From contig NC_091126.1 of assembly GCF_040183065.1 (NCBI RefSeq), positions 142,477,704 through 142,541,703 on the forward strand: 64,000 nucleotides of DNA, in the 5' to 3' direction. The DNA is from Periplaneta americana (taxonomy: Eukaryota; Arthropoda; Insecta; Blattodea; Blattidae). Of this stretch, positions 12,193 through 23,984 are shown in pieces (position 1 is the first letter of the stretch; every line of letters starts with the position of its first letter). A model generated the notes under the pieces. The model had not been told where the DNA came from, ran no database searches, and saw only the letters and a list, made by a program, of their open reading frames with translations. Position numbers and translations under genes: made by a program.

Positions 12193-12403
12193 ATAATAAT
12201 AATAATAATAATAACAATAATAATAATGATAATAATAATAATAATAACAATAAATTAATGGCGGAATAAATGAAAATGTCAAGGAATTGGCACTACAAGA
12301 TATAAAAGTGTCTGACAGGCGGTATTCGGAGCGACCGCCAAAGCCAAAGCTGGAGAGTGGAAGGTATCGCTTTACGACACAAACCTCAATTTGATCATGA
12401 TGA

Positions 12404-12448
<45 letters not shown>
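12193..12448. repeat. (AAT)n and (ATT)n runs flanking unique sequence
   Basis: (AAT)n with AAC and GAT interruptions lies at about 12193-12253, and (ATT)n at about 12403-12448. The second run is the tail of the adjoining reversed SINE. Confidence 0.85.
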
Positions 12449-12449
<1 letters not shown>

Positions 12450-12786
12450 CCGTGGCGCTACAGCCCACGAAGGGCCAAGACCGACGAGCCGGTTGCTGGC
12501 CTCACGGCCACATGCCGAAACAGAGGTGGACGATCATCCAACCAGAATGGAGTTATCGTGTGGTTAGCACGATGAGCCCCCCAGCCGTTATAGCTGGTTT
12601 GCGTAACCGGATTTCGCTACCTACCATAGCTCCAAGTGCATTACGATGCTGGATGGGCACCGGTCTCATACACTGGCCGAAATTTCATGAGAAAATTTCT
12701 TCACCCATAAGGAATCGAACCAGCGCGCATTCCGTAACGCGAGTCCCAGGCAGAATACCTTAGACCACGACGCCACGACGCGGGAC

Positions 12787-12787
<1 letters not shown>
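12449..12787 (-). mobile_element. tRNA-derived SINE, family S1, full length
   Basis: Read on the minus strand it starts GTCCCGCGTCGTGGCGTCG, with an A-box-like GTCGTGGTCTAAGGT and a B box GGTTCGATTCC, then a body about 250 bp long ending GGCGCTACAGCCACGG-like sequence and an (ATT)n-type tail. Partial copies occur at 6900-7005 and 43885-44120. It is transcribed by RNA polymerase III in principle and is mobilised by a LINE. It is the best-preserved S1 copy in the window. Confidence 0.85.

Positions 12788-12868
<81 letters not shown>
12788..12868. repeat. Compound (ATT)n-(GTA)n microsatellite
   Basis: ATT units to about 12822 switch directly to GTA/TAG units to about 12868. It abuts the 5' end of the S1 SINE, so the SINE is flanked by trinucleotide runs on both sides. 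Confidence 0.92.
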
Positions 12869-13059
12869 ATAGGACTGCAGTGAGGGAAAACTGATTCTAA
12901 GTCCACTCAATCAACTGCGATAATTTCCGCACAATATGTCGTATTTTGGTTATACATATTTAAAATAGCCAAATTCGTTACATGTTTTTGATTGCGTTTC
13001 ACGATACCCTATCGGCAACGCTTCATCCACTGAAGTTTCGCCCTCCATAACTTATAGAT

Positions 13060-13073
13060 TTATTATTATCATT

Positions 13074-13110
<37 letters not shown>

Positions 13111-13235
13111 GTAATAATAGTAGTAGTATTAATATATAATATATGAATATATAATATATTATTAATATATAATATAGGCTATGTAATATATTATATATTA
13201 TTAATATATTATAATAATATATTAATATATAGAGA
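13060..13235. repeat. (ATT)n followed by AT-only palindromic tract
   Basis: ATT units run to about 13110. From about 13128 to 13232 there are nested TATTAATATATAATATAT repeats and their complements, nearly free of G and C. The tract is self-complementary and could extrude as a cruciform. Confidence 0.85.
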
Positions 13236-13768
13236 GGGAAGTGTTTCGAGTTTACAAGTGAAGTTCATCTCAACGACTAGAAATTTCCGCACAACATATC
13301 GTATTTGGATTGTACATTATTCGAAGTAGCACAAGAATTTCTGGGAGTTACGAGAGACTAACTGTTTCACCGACACAAATATTGGCACTGTTTTCATCCA
13401 ATGAAGTTTCGGCGTTCCAGAACTGATAGATTTGTTATTATTATGTTTGTTATTACCATTATCTCATTATCTTCATTACTTATTAAATATTTCAGATTTT
13501 GTCAGGAAATAAAAGTATGTTACGAATAATAAATCAAGTAAAGAAGTCATAGTTGGTGCTTCATATGGAGTCTAACGGAAAAGAAGCTGCCCTACAGTAT
13601 TCCAAGTATTCATTATGACACTTACAGTGTCTTAACTGAAGTTGTCTTATTCTTATTCTGTATTTGACTTAGGTATGATGGCAGTTGTTGTTAAGATGAT
13701 TGGTACTAGTAAAGTGTAATTTTTTTTCGGGGAGATTAATTTTAATTTCTTCTGATAGTTCTAGTAAC

Positions 13769-13769
<1 letters not shown>

Positions 13770-13805
<36 letters not shown>
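13770..13805. repeat. (ATT)n microsatellite
   Basis: About 36 bp of ATT units. Confidence 0.9.
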
Positions 13806-13808
<3 letters not shown>

Positions 13809-13809
13809 A

Positions 13810-14490
13810 TTTATATAAAGAAAAAGACACGAATTTTTCGTAATTCCCTTCGAGAAATACTAATATTCCACAACTGTAGTTCGTCTTAGTTTATACCAAA
13901 CACCTAAAAGAAACCTGTCAATTGTAAGAGACACTATCTGAGCCCCGTATTGAAATATTTGCGCGTATACATCGAAAATTAACCTGATAGATTGTTTTTC
14001 CGTCATTACTGCCAAATTAAGTTCTGTGCTCTTATTTATTTTGAGTACACTAAATTCTTAAGCCGTACAAAAACTCCAATAAGCCCTACATATTTCAATA
14101 GCAGTCATCCTTTACTCATATATCCTCAAATGTAGCCTAAACGTCTCTCAACCATTATCGCCCTATAACATCAGGTCTATCTTCTGCCGAAATAAATGTG
14201 GTGTCTCCAAAAAAGAAATGTTTCTAAATAAAATACATAGACTACAGGAACTCATCGACTTTTGACTACAAAAGAATTTCAAAATAAGTCCAAGGTGATT
14301 TATACACGAAATGTAATAAAAAGTGAACATTAGTAGATAAAGAAAATAGCGTAAGTGTTTTGGTGCTTTCACTGTCACATTTCGAGAGTAAATTTATAAA
14401 AACAGCAGTTCTTTACCAGACAAACAAAGTAAGTAGGCCTACAACGTAAAAAATGAGTAAATAATTTTAACATATAGGACTACAATTTCT
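13810..14490. other. Intergenic DNA, nothing recognised
   Basis: AT-rich sequence with no recognised element. One TAGGCCTA lies at 14434-14441. Confidence 0.4.
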
Positions 14491-14499
14491 TTGAATCTG

Positions 14500-16850
14500 A
14501 AAAAGTATCACCTAGTGAAGTAAAATTGCACAGAATATAGCGATTACGTAAATGAATGTTCAAAATCATTTTCTTAAGGACTTCATACCACGTCAACAAA
14601 GAATTTGAAATATCTATCAGTTACGAAAGGTGAAATAAATAAGCTTACTAAACAAATAAACGGTTTAAGATTTTTAAGCTTTCCACTGTTATAAAATACT
14701 TCTAAAATTGAAATATAAATGTGGCGAAAGTTATTTCAGCGATGAACAAAATCATAATTAAAAAATAAGCAAATAAACTTGTACAAACTACATTTACACC
14801 CGAAATATTCGAAAGTAAGTAACCTGTCTGTAGAATATTATATAGCTAAGATGCCTTGGAATTCTAAAAATAAATTTAACATCTCGCTCTTGGATTAATA
14901 TTCTTGACGACCTTCTACCATCGCAACAAAGAATTTGAAGGGTGAAATCAGTTACGAAAGATGAAATAAAAAAACATACTAAACAAATAAACGGTTTAAG
15001 ATTTTTAAACATTCCATTTTTATAAAAATGCATGAAAAATGAAAATACATATGTGGCGGAAGTTATTTCAACTACGAACAAAATTATAATAAAAAATTAG
15101 CAAATAAACTCTTACAAACAACTTTTACACCCGAGATATTCGAAAGTAAGTAACCTGTCTATAGAATAGTATATCGCTAAGATGACTTGGAATTCTAAAA
15201 ATAAATTTAACATCTCGCCCTTGGATTCATATTCTTGACGACTTTCTACCATCGCAAAAAAAAGAATTTTAAATATTTATCAGTTACGAAAGATGAAATA
15301 AATAAGCATACTAAACAAATAAACGGTTTAAGAATTTTAAGCATTACATTTTTATAAAACTGAATGAAAAATGGAAATACAAATGTGGCGGAAGTTATTT
15401 CAATGACGAACAAAATTATAATAAAAAATTAGCAAATAAAGTCTTACAAACAACTTTTACACCCGAGATATTCGAAAGTAAGTAACCTGTCTATAGAATA
15501 TTATATCGCTAAGATACTTTGGAATTCTAAAAATAAATTTAACATCTCGCACTTGGATTCATATTCTTGTCGACTTTCTACCATCGCAACAAAATTTTTT
15601 AAATATTTATCAGTTACGAAAGATGAAATAAATAAGTATACTGAACAAATAGCAAATAAGCATTTTAAGATTTTTAAGCCATTCAATGTTATAAAAATGC
15701 TCGAAAAATGGAAATACAAACGTGGGGAAATTTATTTCAACGACGAAAAAAATTACAATTAAAAATTAAGCAAATGAACTCGTACAAATAAATATTCGCA
15801 CCCGAAATATTTGAAAATGGGTGATCTGTCTACAGAATATTATATCGCTAAGACACCCTGCAATTCTAAAAATAAATTTAGCACTCGCTATTGAATTCAT
15901 ATTTTTAACGACTTCGAAGAATTTGAAATATCTATCAGTTACGAAAGATGAAATAAATAAGCACACTAAACAAATAACAAATACACAGTTCAAGATTCTT
16001 AAGCCATCCACTGTTATAAAAATGCTTCAAAAATGGAAATACAAATGTGGCGAAATTTATTTCAACGACGAACAAAATTACAATTGAAAATTAAGCAAAT
16101 AAACTCGTAGAAATAAATATTTGCACCCGAAATATTTGAAAATGGGTGATCTGTCTATAGAATACTATATCGTTAAGACACATTGGAATTCTAAAAATAA
16201 ATTTAGCACTTGCTCTTGAATTCATATTTTTAACGACTTCGAAGAATTTGAAATATCTGTCAGTTACGAAAGGTGAAAGAAATAAGCATACTAAACAAAT
16301 GACAAATACACAGTTCAAGATTTTTAAGCCATCCACGGTTATAGAAATGCTTGAAAATGGAAATACAAATGTGGCGAAATTTATTTCAACGACGAAGAAA
16401 ATTACAATTGAAAATGAAGCAAATAAACTCGTAGAAATAAATATTTGTACCCGAAATATTTGAAAACGGGTGATCTGTCTATAGAATACTATATCGATAA
16501 GACACATTGGAATTCTAAAAATAAATTTAGCACTCGCTTTTGAATTTATATTTTTAACGGCTTTGTAGAATTTGAAATATTTATCAGTTACGAAAGATGA
16601 AATGAATAAGCATACTAAACAAATAAACGGTTTAAGATTTCCAAGCTTTCCACTGTTATAAATATGCTTTAAAATGGAAATATAAATGTGTCGAAAGTTA
16701 TTTCAGCGACGAACAAAATTATAATTTAAAAATAACCAAACAAACTCGTACAAATAATTATTTACACCTGAGTTATTTAAGAATGAGTGACTTGGCTATA
16801 GAATAGGGTATTATATCGCAAAGACACTTGGAAATCCCTACCCCCCCCCC
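14500..16850. repeat. Long-unit satellite, about seven units of ~317-339 bp
   Basis: The landmark CCTGTC or TCTGTC followed by TATAGAATA recurs at 14823, 15154, 15486, 15825, 16150 and 16474, and degenerately near 16790, giving periods of 331, 332, 339, 325, 324 and ~317. Two subtypes are visible: the first units carry a ...CTACCATCGCAACAAA... segment, while units from 15825 on lack it and read ACGACTTCGAAGAATTT. Partial frames recur in each unit on both strands; see the finding on the 138-codon minus-strand frame. There is no flanking TSD. Confidence 0.92.
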
Positions 16851-16859
16851 AAAAAAAAC

Positions 16860-17365
16860 ACTTGGCTCTTGAAAAAATGTTGCAGAAATTGTTGCGTTAT
16901 TCATCGTCTTGGTGAGAATTTTCGCTTAACTTTAACTTAGCAGGCAAGAAGTTAGCGTACTTGCCTTCAATTTCATTCACATGCGTAACAAAATCAGAAT
17001 TATGGAAAATGAGAAGACGTTCTTCGATAGCAGATGTGTACGAACAGCGAGAGAGAAATTTTCTACAATAACTATTGATCGGTCTTACATGACTACTGAA
17101 CCCTAAGTTTCTCTTTTAAGTTAAGCGCCTACTGGTGTCAGTAGCAGAACAAATAGCGTAATATACCGGAATTGTAAGCAAAACATTTAAGAAAATTGTA
17201 AAGATATAAAAGGTGTATGCATAATTTACATCTTTTCGGCTATTCGTTAATATAATGAACAGTAAGAAACTGCAGAATTCATAGATTAAGTGTAGACAAT
17301 GTTGAAATAAAGAGCTAGTTTTTCTCCACTTTAACTACATTGTGCTGGTTTTCGAAATAAATATT
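16860..17365. other. Intergenic DNA, nothing recognised
   Basis: Starts with a C(10)A(8)-like slip tract at 16843-16859, then unique AT-rich sequence. Confidence 0.4.
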
Positions 17366-17370
17366 TGATG

Positions 17371-17735
17371 TCAGCGTTTAAAGTAATAAACACATTTTTG
17401 AGCTGTTATGGTTTCCGTTTCGCAAAGTGAATGTCGGCGACGAAATCTGTGAATACCTGAAATATTCAAAGTAGCGTGGCAAGTTCGGAAGTACAGGACT
17501 GTTTGGAGGGGACCGTGATGCAGATATGAATCCACTTCATTCCCACCAGCAGATGCCGGTATCCCCCTCGGACTGTGCGAATTCCATTGGGAAAGACGCA
17601 AAACATGTTTATACAAAGCTGTGTCACCCAAGCATCCCGGTTCTCATGGCTAAAGGCACGTTCGAGGGAATAGCAGATTTAAAAAACACTTTTGTTCACC
17701 CGCAATTACAAAACTTCATACATATAAATAACTAA
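17371..17735. other. GC-balanced unique segment with overlapping short frames
   Basis: Less AT-rich than its neighbours. A minus-strand frame of 86 codons (17371-17631) overlaps a plus-strand frame of 69 codons (17526-17735). Neither shows a recognised domain. It may be a decayed exon or transposon piece. Confidence 0.2.
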
Positions 17736-17900
17736 AATATTAATCTCACATTTAAAAAAATTGTTATACGTTTAATACAATTAAATGTTTTTTTTATTAA
17801 AATGATATCCCTAACAGCTCTTGTACCAAATAAAGATAGCGTCATACAGTAAAGCGACTGCTTTCTCAGAATTATGAGATTGAAAACTCGTCAAAGTGAT

Positions 17901-18664
17901 ATAAGTCAGACGGAATTAAGTATCTATTAATGAAAAATATTTTTAAAAATTTTTAAATACGACTGAATTTGTGCGTAATTGATTAAATATTGCAAAAAGA
18001 ATAAATGTTTAATATCTGTTACTACTATCCTAATTTCTATATATTTAATGTCTGTCACATATGCTGATATATTTAAGAAGTTAGCTAAGTTCTTTGAAAC
18101 TGTGAGATTATACTCTTAAAATAATGTTCTCAGAGAAACAGGTTGAAAATATATAGGCCTATTCTATAAGCAAAACTTATATCTTATTTCGTGCGAAAGT
18201 AACCAAATATTCCAAACTGAAACCTATTCAATAGCGAATACTGTCAAGTTAATGTCTTACTTTTATTGAAATAATGCCAGACATAAGTCAGACGGAATTA
18301 AGTATCTACTAATGAAAAATATTTAAAAAAATTTTTAAATACGACTGAATTTGTGCGTAATTGATTAAATATTGCAAAAAGAATAAATGTTTAATATCTG
18401 TTACTACTATCCTAATTTCTATATATTTAATGTCTGTCACATATGCTGATATATTTAAGAAGTTAGCTAAGTTCTTTGAAACTGTGAGATTGTACTCTTA
18501 AAATAATGTTCTCAGAGAAACAGGTTGAAAATATATAGGCCTATTCTATAAGCAAAACTTATATCTTATTTCGTGCGAAAGTAACCAAATATTCCAAACT
18601 GAAACTTATTCAATATCGAATACTGTCAAGTTAATGTCTTACTTTTATTGAAATAATTCCAGAC
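17901..18664. repeat. 382-bp direct tandem duplication
   Basis: 17901-18282 is repeated at 18283-18664. By eye the two copies differ at only about half a dozen to eight positions, including one T/C near the start and one indel-like A/T run. Both copies carry the TAGGCCTA palindrome (18154 and 18536). There is no coding capacity. The event is recent. Confidence 0.93.
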
Positions 18665-20640
18665 ATTCTTGTAGCAAAGTAATGAAATTACACATATCGC
18701 CGGCACTTTTTTAACAACTATGAGACAGTTTTCTTGTAAGAACGTTCTAAGATTAGAAGGAATTAACTTTTCGCAGCAATAATTTGCAAAAATAAAACAG
18801 GAATACGACTAAATTCTATACGAAATTAATCACTTCAGAAAAGTATTAATTTTAAAAGCGTCCAATAGTTTGTTATTATAGAAGAAAATTTCAATGAAAT
18901 ACTGAAACTCAGAAAGTGTAACTGGACCGTTCTAAATGTATTAGATTACACGTTTAAAAGAAGAATGTCGAAGGTCTTTTTTTTCCGCACAGAATATACA
19001 TAATATCTGGCAGATGCTTATTAACGATACGTATGTAATCTAAATACGTTATTACGATAAAATATGTTTGTCTTCACATTCGTAAGTTAATGAAAGTTAA
19101 ATGACGAAATAGAATTGAGAAGCGTTGTCCTGTATGGATCAAAATATAATGGCAAAACAATTTTAATGTCGGGGAAAAAAATAACTTGCTTTTATTTCAA
19201 ATCGAATTGTTATTCTTTCTTGTTTTCATATAAAAATGTTGTTTAATTTAATTACAACTAACGATGATTGTACGTGGGTATGGTCGAACATGCGCGCACA
19301 TGTTAAACAGTGCCTCGTCTTTTTCTGCGGGGTTTAAAACACACGCAGAATCTTTTGAAATCGTACGCACGAATATAACTGTCTTTTTCTAGTTGCATTC
19401 ACAATTACGCGTATACCTGTGAGAATACATTACCGCATATTAACAAATAGTATTAAATTGTAAAATAATGTTATAACTTATGATTAAAAATAGTAATATT
19501 CACGACATCTACCTAAAAATCACTCCCAATTGGTTATTCAATCCGTCCTATTTCATAATTTACTTATGAATAATCAGTTTGTAAGCCTTTACCCTGCATG
19601 GGTTATCTCAAAGAATATTGTGATATAAAATTCTATATTTTCACACAGTTTAAATAGTAATAAAAAAAAACTCGAAGTGAGTTAAGCAACAAGATCGTTA
19701 ACAGACACAAGTGCACAAAGTAATCTCAAACTAAAAGCTCTTAAAATGTTTTCAATTCGTAATTTTATTTCCGACGTTTCTATCGAAACATTTTACAAGT
19801 TCATGTTTCAAAGTCTGAGTCATGTACGACAGAATAAAATCACTTATCACTATTACTTCGCAATAATTCTTGTGAAAGTGCAGTAGAATGGCCAATTCTG
19901 TGTCAATTTTGAAATGCGTGACGTATGTCATAATCGCGGCGCACATGTATGTGGGAAGCAAGTGTGAAGAGGGGCTGAGAGCCTCGACCCCTCTTTGCGG
20001 TATTTACCTGCCACTGAACTCGGAGTCGTCGATAATTGTCGCCGTTCCACTTCTTAATAAAACCCAGTTTGACCCCATCCCTTTTCACTCAACTAGCATT
20101 TAACTCGAAACAATATCACTTGCTTTCGAACACACTTTATAACACTATTATTTTACTTATATAATGATTACTTGTCGAAATATAGAAGAAATATTTGAGT
20201 TCCGTAAGTAATAAGTTCTGATTCATGCTTTAAATAACACCAATTCATAAGAAATTGTATTACGAAGAAGTAGTATCGTACAACATTAAGAAAACGTCAC
20301 CCTAACATAGTTTATAATGTAGGTAAAGCATACGTGAATGCATAAACATATATAAATACATAAAAACAAATTGGGTAGATGAGACAAGGGATATGGGACG
20401 TGATTGATTACTTTAATTATAAGTAAACCTCTCTTCACGAATATTGCACAAGTCCGTATCTAATAAAATCACATCGCAAAGGTCAGGGACTAAAGACAAA
20501 TTCCTGTAATTTCAAAATATCCGCGGAGATCAGAAAGTCATGAAAGTCTACGTTGATTTGTTACCTGAAGTTTTACGTTGTGCATAGAATATAAGGTTAA
20601 CAAGTACTTTTATTTGCAAAACAAGCATTATTAATACATT
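18665..20640. other. 2-kb stretch, no gene supported
   Basis: Unique AT-rich DNA. A GC-richer patch at 19960-20090 carries 61-71-codon frames on both strands; on the minus strand it contains a donor-like CAG/GTAAAT near 20005. This is too little to call an exon. Confidence 0.35.
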
Positions 20641-20649
20641 ACGTGGGTC

Positions 20650-22110
20650 AGGAAGTTACTTCCACCCAACCTAGAAGAGCGGCCCTCTTCGGAAGTGACT
20701 CCAAACATCTCACTCACTCCCCGCGCCGCAGTTCTAGGTTAGAGCGTACCATCGGCGAGTCGGACGCACAACACGTGACGCGAGGTTAGGCGCCCATGTG
20801 AGCGTCGCGACGGAGCGCTCCGGCCCAACAATGCGATATTACAGGGCAAGAAGTTTATTTATCAAGCAAGCATAAACTACTTTATGTAGCAACAATGAAT
20901 CGGTAGGATTATGTAAACCTCGACACACATAATGAGATGTCGATGCGGGTTTTGAGCCGCGGACCGAGATAAAAAAACCCGTAAAATAAGAAGTAGTGGG
21001 AAGATCGGGGAGGAGTTCAGGGTTCATATCTTGCCAACATGTGGGGGTCACGCCGAGACTCGTCCTTAGAGGTCGAAAGGGATGACGTCAGAGGAACGCA
21101 GACTAATCGGAGAAGTCGCGCCCTGCCCCTCCCCCACCACTTCTTGAGCCCTCCTCCTCCGCCCGACCTCCCCCACACCGACCGCTTTTCATCCGGAAGC
21201 TGGACCAGAGGTCCGTCCCGTCCGAGTTACCTGCACTGGCCTCCAACGCGGCTCCAGCATGCTCCTCTCGTGCGGTGGTTCGACGGCGCCGCTTCTGCCG
21301 GTGCTGATGCCTGCCTTGCCTGCCTGCCTGCCTGCCTGTCTTGTGAACTTGCCAGTTGCCGTGTAGTGGAGATCCGGCGCTGTGCCGCACCACGCGGACC
21401 GTCGTCTCTTGCGCCTCTCGGCTCGCGTCGGTCTGACTCGGCAATGTTCGGAGGGGGGCCCAAGCTACATGACTGACCGTCCGACGACTGAGCCACAACA
21501 ACAAAACACACACAGTCACGCTGCCCTCCTTAGCCTCTTCGATGCACTCTGCCTCTCCTCCTCCCTCCGTTCGTTCGGCGCACGTCCCGTCTCGGCCGGC
21601 ACAGAGTCACAGAGTCCGCAGGTCTGCATCCACCCACAGCCGCTCACTGATTGACAGATCCAGAATAATCATAAACCAAATAACGGATGGGACGCTCGGC
21701 CGGCAGGACAAACCTCGCTCGACCACGCTACAGTACCATCTGTGTGCCCGGTCTGGCGAGTAGAGGCGAGCGAGGGAGAAATGGTTGGCATGTAAGCAAG
21801 CAGGCAGGGTACGGACCCCTGTCCCCCCATTCCCGACCGACACTTGTTTACTCGGCTTGCGCTGATCAATACGGGCTCGCTGTTTGCTATCAGACAGAAA
21901 CATACATGCTTATCGAGCACCGGGGCTGGGGAAAATAAATAGGTCCCGGCCTTCCCTTCGCTTCCCTTTCCCCACAGTCCCTGCCGGCCCGGACTCGGCC
22001 TCTGCCTCGGCCTCAACCTCCTCTTAAACAAACCGTATTATTATGCCCTCCCGCCCCGTCCTGGCCCCCTCAGCTCCGCAACGCCAATATAGCGAGCGAC
22101 ACCAACGGAG
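20650..22110. promoter_or_regulatory. CpG-rich island, candidate host promoter / first exon
   Basis: About 1.4 kb of strongly GC- and CpG-rich sequence stands alone in an AT-rich window, densest at 20690-20830 and 21040-22080. It has a GC box (CCGCCCCG near 22051), an E-box CACGTG near 20770 and a (TGCC)n run near 21312. Frames up to 145 codons occur on both strands simultaneously, rich in Arg, Pro, Ser, Gly and Ala, as expected from composition alone. No homology was recognised and no transcription direction can be fixed. Such islands mark promoters or 5' UTR exons of housekeeping or developmental genes, so a host gene probably begins here or just outside. Confidence 0.5.
21311..21340. repeat. 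(TGCC)n microsatellite
   Basis: Short run of TGCC units inside the CpG-rich island. Confidence 0.85.
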
Positions 22111-22114
22111 ATGT

Positions 22115-22445
22115 GCATCTGACAGCACTGCCATTTTTCTTGGCACTCGTATACCCAAACAATGGAGGCAAGCTTAATTAATTATACTATCTAACTGGTG
22201 AGAATCGTTAAGTTTTCAAAACTTTATTTACGTCTTCAATTTATTTCGCCTCTGAATTGTCCAAGTATTTTCAAGTCCCTTCACGGAGGTACTGTTATTA
22301 TTAATACTGTTACTGTTATGCCAGTACCTCCGTTGGATGGAACATGTCACTAAAGTCATGCCCATTCTCACATCTTTTCTACTGTATTTACTGAAAAGGA
22401 ATCGTGAATCATATTTAAAGTTAGTACTACCGTATCTCTAGGAAT
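22115..22445. other. Intergenic DNA flanking the CpG island
   Basis: Returns to AT-rich composition. It holds an inverted pair, GGAGGTACTG near 22285 and CAGTACCTCC near 22322, forming a 10-bp stem with a ~27-bp loop. Confidence 0.4.
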
Positions 22446-22448
22446 AGG

Positions 22449-22690
22449 CAATATTTTATTTTATTTATTTATTTATTTATTTATTCTGGTGTAGTTAAGA
22501 CCATCAGACCTTCTCTTCCACAACACCAGGAATACAAATACAATAATAGAAATAAACAGAAAAAAATACACTATATACAAAGTAAATCTACACAAGAAAT
22601 AAAGAGAGAGAGAGAAAAGAAACACTATAAACAAAGTAAAGCCACACAAAAATATACACAGGTTGCAGTCACACAAACTTTAAATGAGTG
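22449..22690 (-). mobile_element. LINE 3' end (hairpin family), reversed
   Basis: An (ATTT)n tail at 22456-22484 is followed by CTGGTGTAGTTAAGACCATCAGACCTTCTCTTCCACAACACCAG in three blocks. This is the diverged reverse complement of the conserved 3' stem-loop region seen at 56747-56790. Adjacent sequence is A-rich 3' UTR. It is an old copy. Confidence 0.65.
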
Positions 22691-22699
22691 ATTAAGTAT

Positions 22700-23400
22700 C
22701 GTAATTAATTCTATCCTAACTAATTAACTAACATAAACAAGAAACATGCAATTTCAATCTAGATTAAAAAAGAAAAAGAAAAAAACACAAATCAATACTT
22801 CTAGCAATACCTAAAAAACATTAACAAGACAAAATTTTCCAATTTAATTTTGAATTGTGATAAAGTCCGGCAGTCCCTAAAAGTTGAGGTGACGAGAACA
22901 TGATGTTCTTCACGCAAATACTCGTATTGTAATGAAAGAATGAACGATAATGGAGAACTAAATACGTAAATAAATAAGAAGAAAGCGAAATTAAATAAGG
23001 AGAGAAAGATAACAAGAACGAAAATTTTAAAATAAGGAATTAGGAAAGGAAAAAATATGTATTTGGGTAGCAAGTAAAGAAAAGACCTGAAGGAACAGAT
23101 AAATTAAAGGGGAGAAAATCTAAAAAGATGAGGGAAATTAAAAGAAAATAACTAGTGAAATAAGTAAAAAAAAAATAGCGCAATAAATTAAAAAAAATGA
23201 AAAGGAAAGATGGATATGGAAAGGGAAATGAAAAGAGAGCAAAAGTGAAAGAAGCAATCAGGAAGACAGCAGAAACAGGATACGAAAGGAAGAAACGAAG
23301 AAGGTAGGAAGAAAGAAAAGAAAAGTAATCGAGAAAATTATACCAACCAGTCTGTGACCCAAAGGAAAACAAGGTAACGCTAAAAACTTTAAACTAAGGA
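22700..23400. repeat. Purine-biased tract
   Basis: About 700 bp in which the plus strand is dominated by A and G (blocks such as GGAAAGGAAAAAATATG near 23044 and GAAGAAAGAAAAGAAAAG near 23308). Minus-strand frames of 90-110 codons across it are Phe/Leu/Ser-rich by composition and are not supported as genes. Confidence 0.6.
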
Positions 23401-23984
23401 ACCCCGTGAAGAGTTAAGACAAGGAATGGAGGAATATACAGAGAAACGCAAAAACGGCAGACACACAATCACGGATTAAGAGAGCGAGAGAACAGAGTTT
23501 CCTACAAATATTCAATCGGCGGCGCTACTGTCGTGGTTTGACCAAGACCTCGCTTCCATCACCGATCGACTTCAGAGGGTGGCATATCGTCAATAACTGG
23601 ATAAGTGTGACGTGACAGTTCCTACAGCATGGTTATAGACGATGAATCCTAAGTTTCGGTGTAAGAAAACGATCTAATGGATGTCGTACATTCTCTTGCA
23701 ATATTTTGCGAACAATTTTCGGATACAAACTGAACTCAATCGGGCCGGACTTTCGATATCCATCCCTCTTTATTCGCTCGTGGGGGAGGGGGCAGATACG
23801 TTTTCCGCGGGCGCGCCGTCAGTCAGATGCTCGGTTTCAAACCACGGTCAGTTGAAATAAACGATGTCGCTGGTTCTTCTCGAGATATTTCCTTTCTCTG
23901 TACACCATTCCATTACTTCTTCACTGGTAACAAAATTACAGCTCCGAATCTTCTCCTCACTCTTCCAGTGAGGAAATAAAATTT

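Noticed and set aside
15553..16463. Plus-strand small proteins in the satellite
   Set aside because: The frame recurs with the satellite period, starts and stops shift between units, and there is no independent support.
21039..22031. Frames of 70-145 codons on both strands in the CpG-rich island
   Set aside because: Open on both strands together because stop codons are rare in CG-rich DNA; composition is biased and no domain is seen.
22801..23372. Membrane proteins on the minus strand
   Set aside because: Phe/Leu/Ser-rich frames come from the purine-biased plus strand; no start context or homology.
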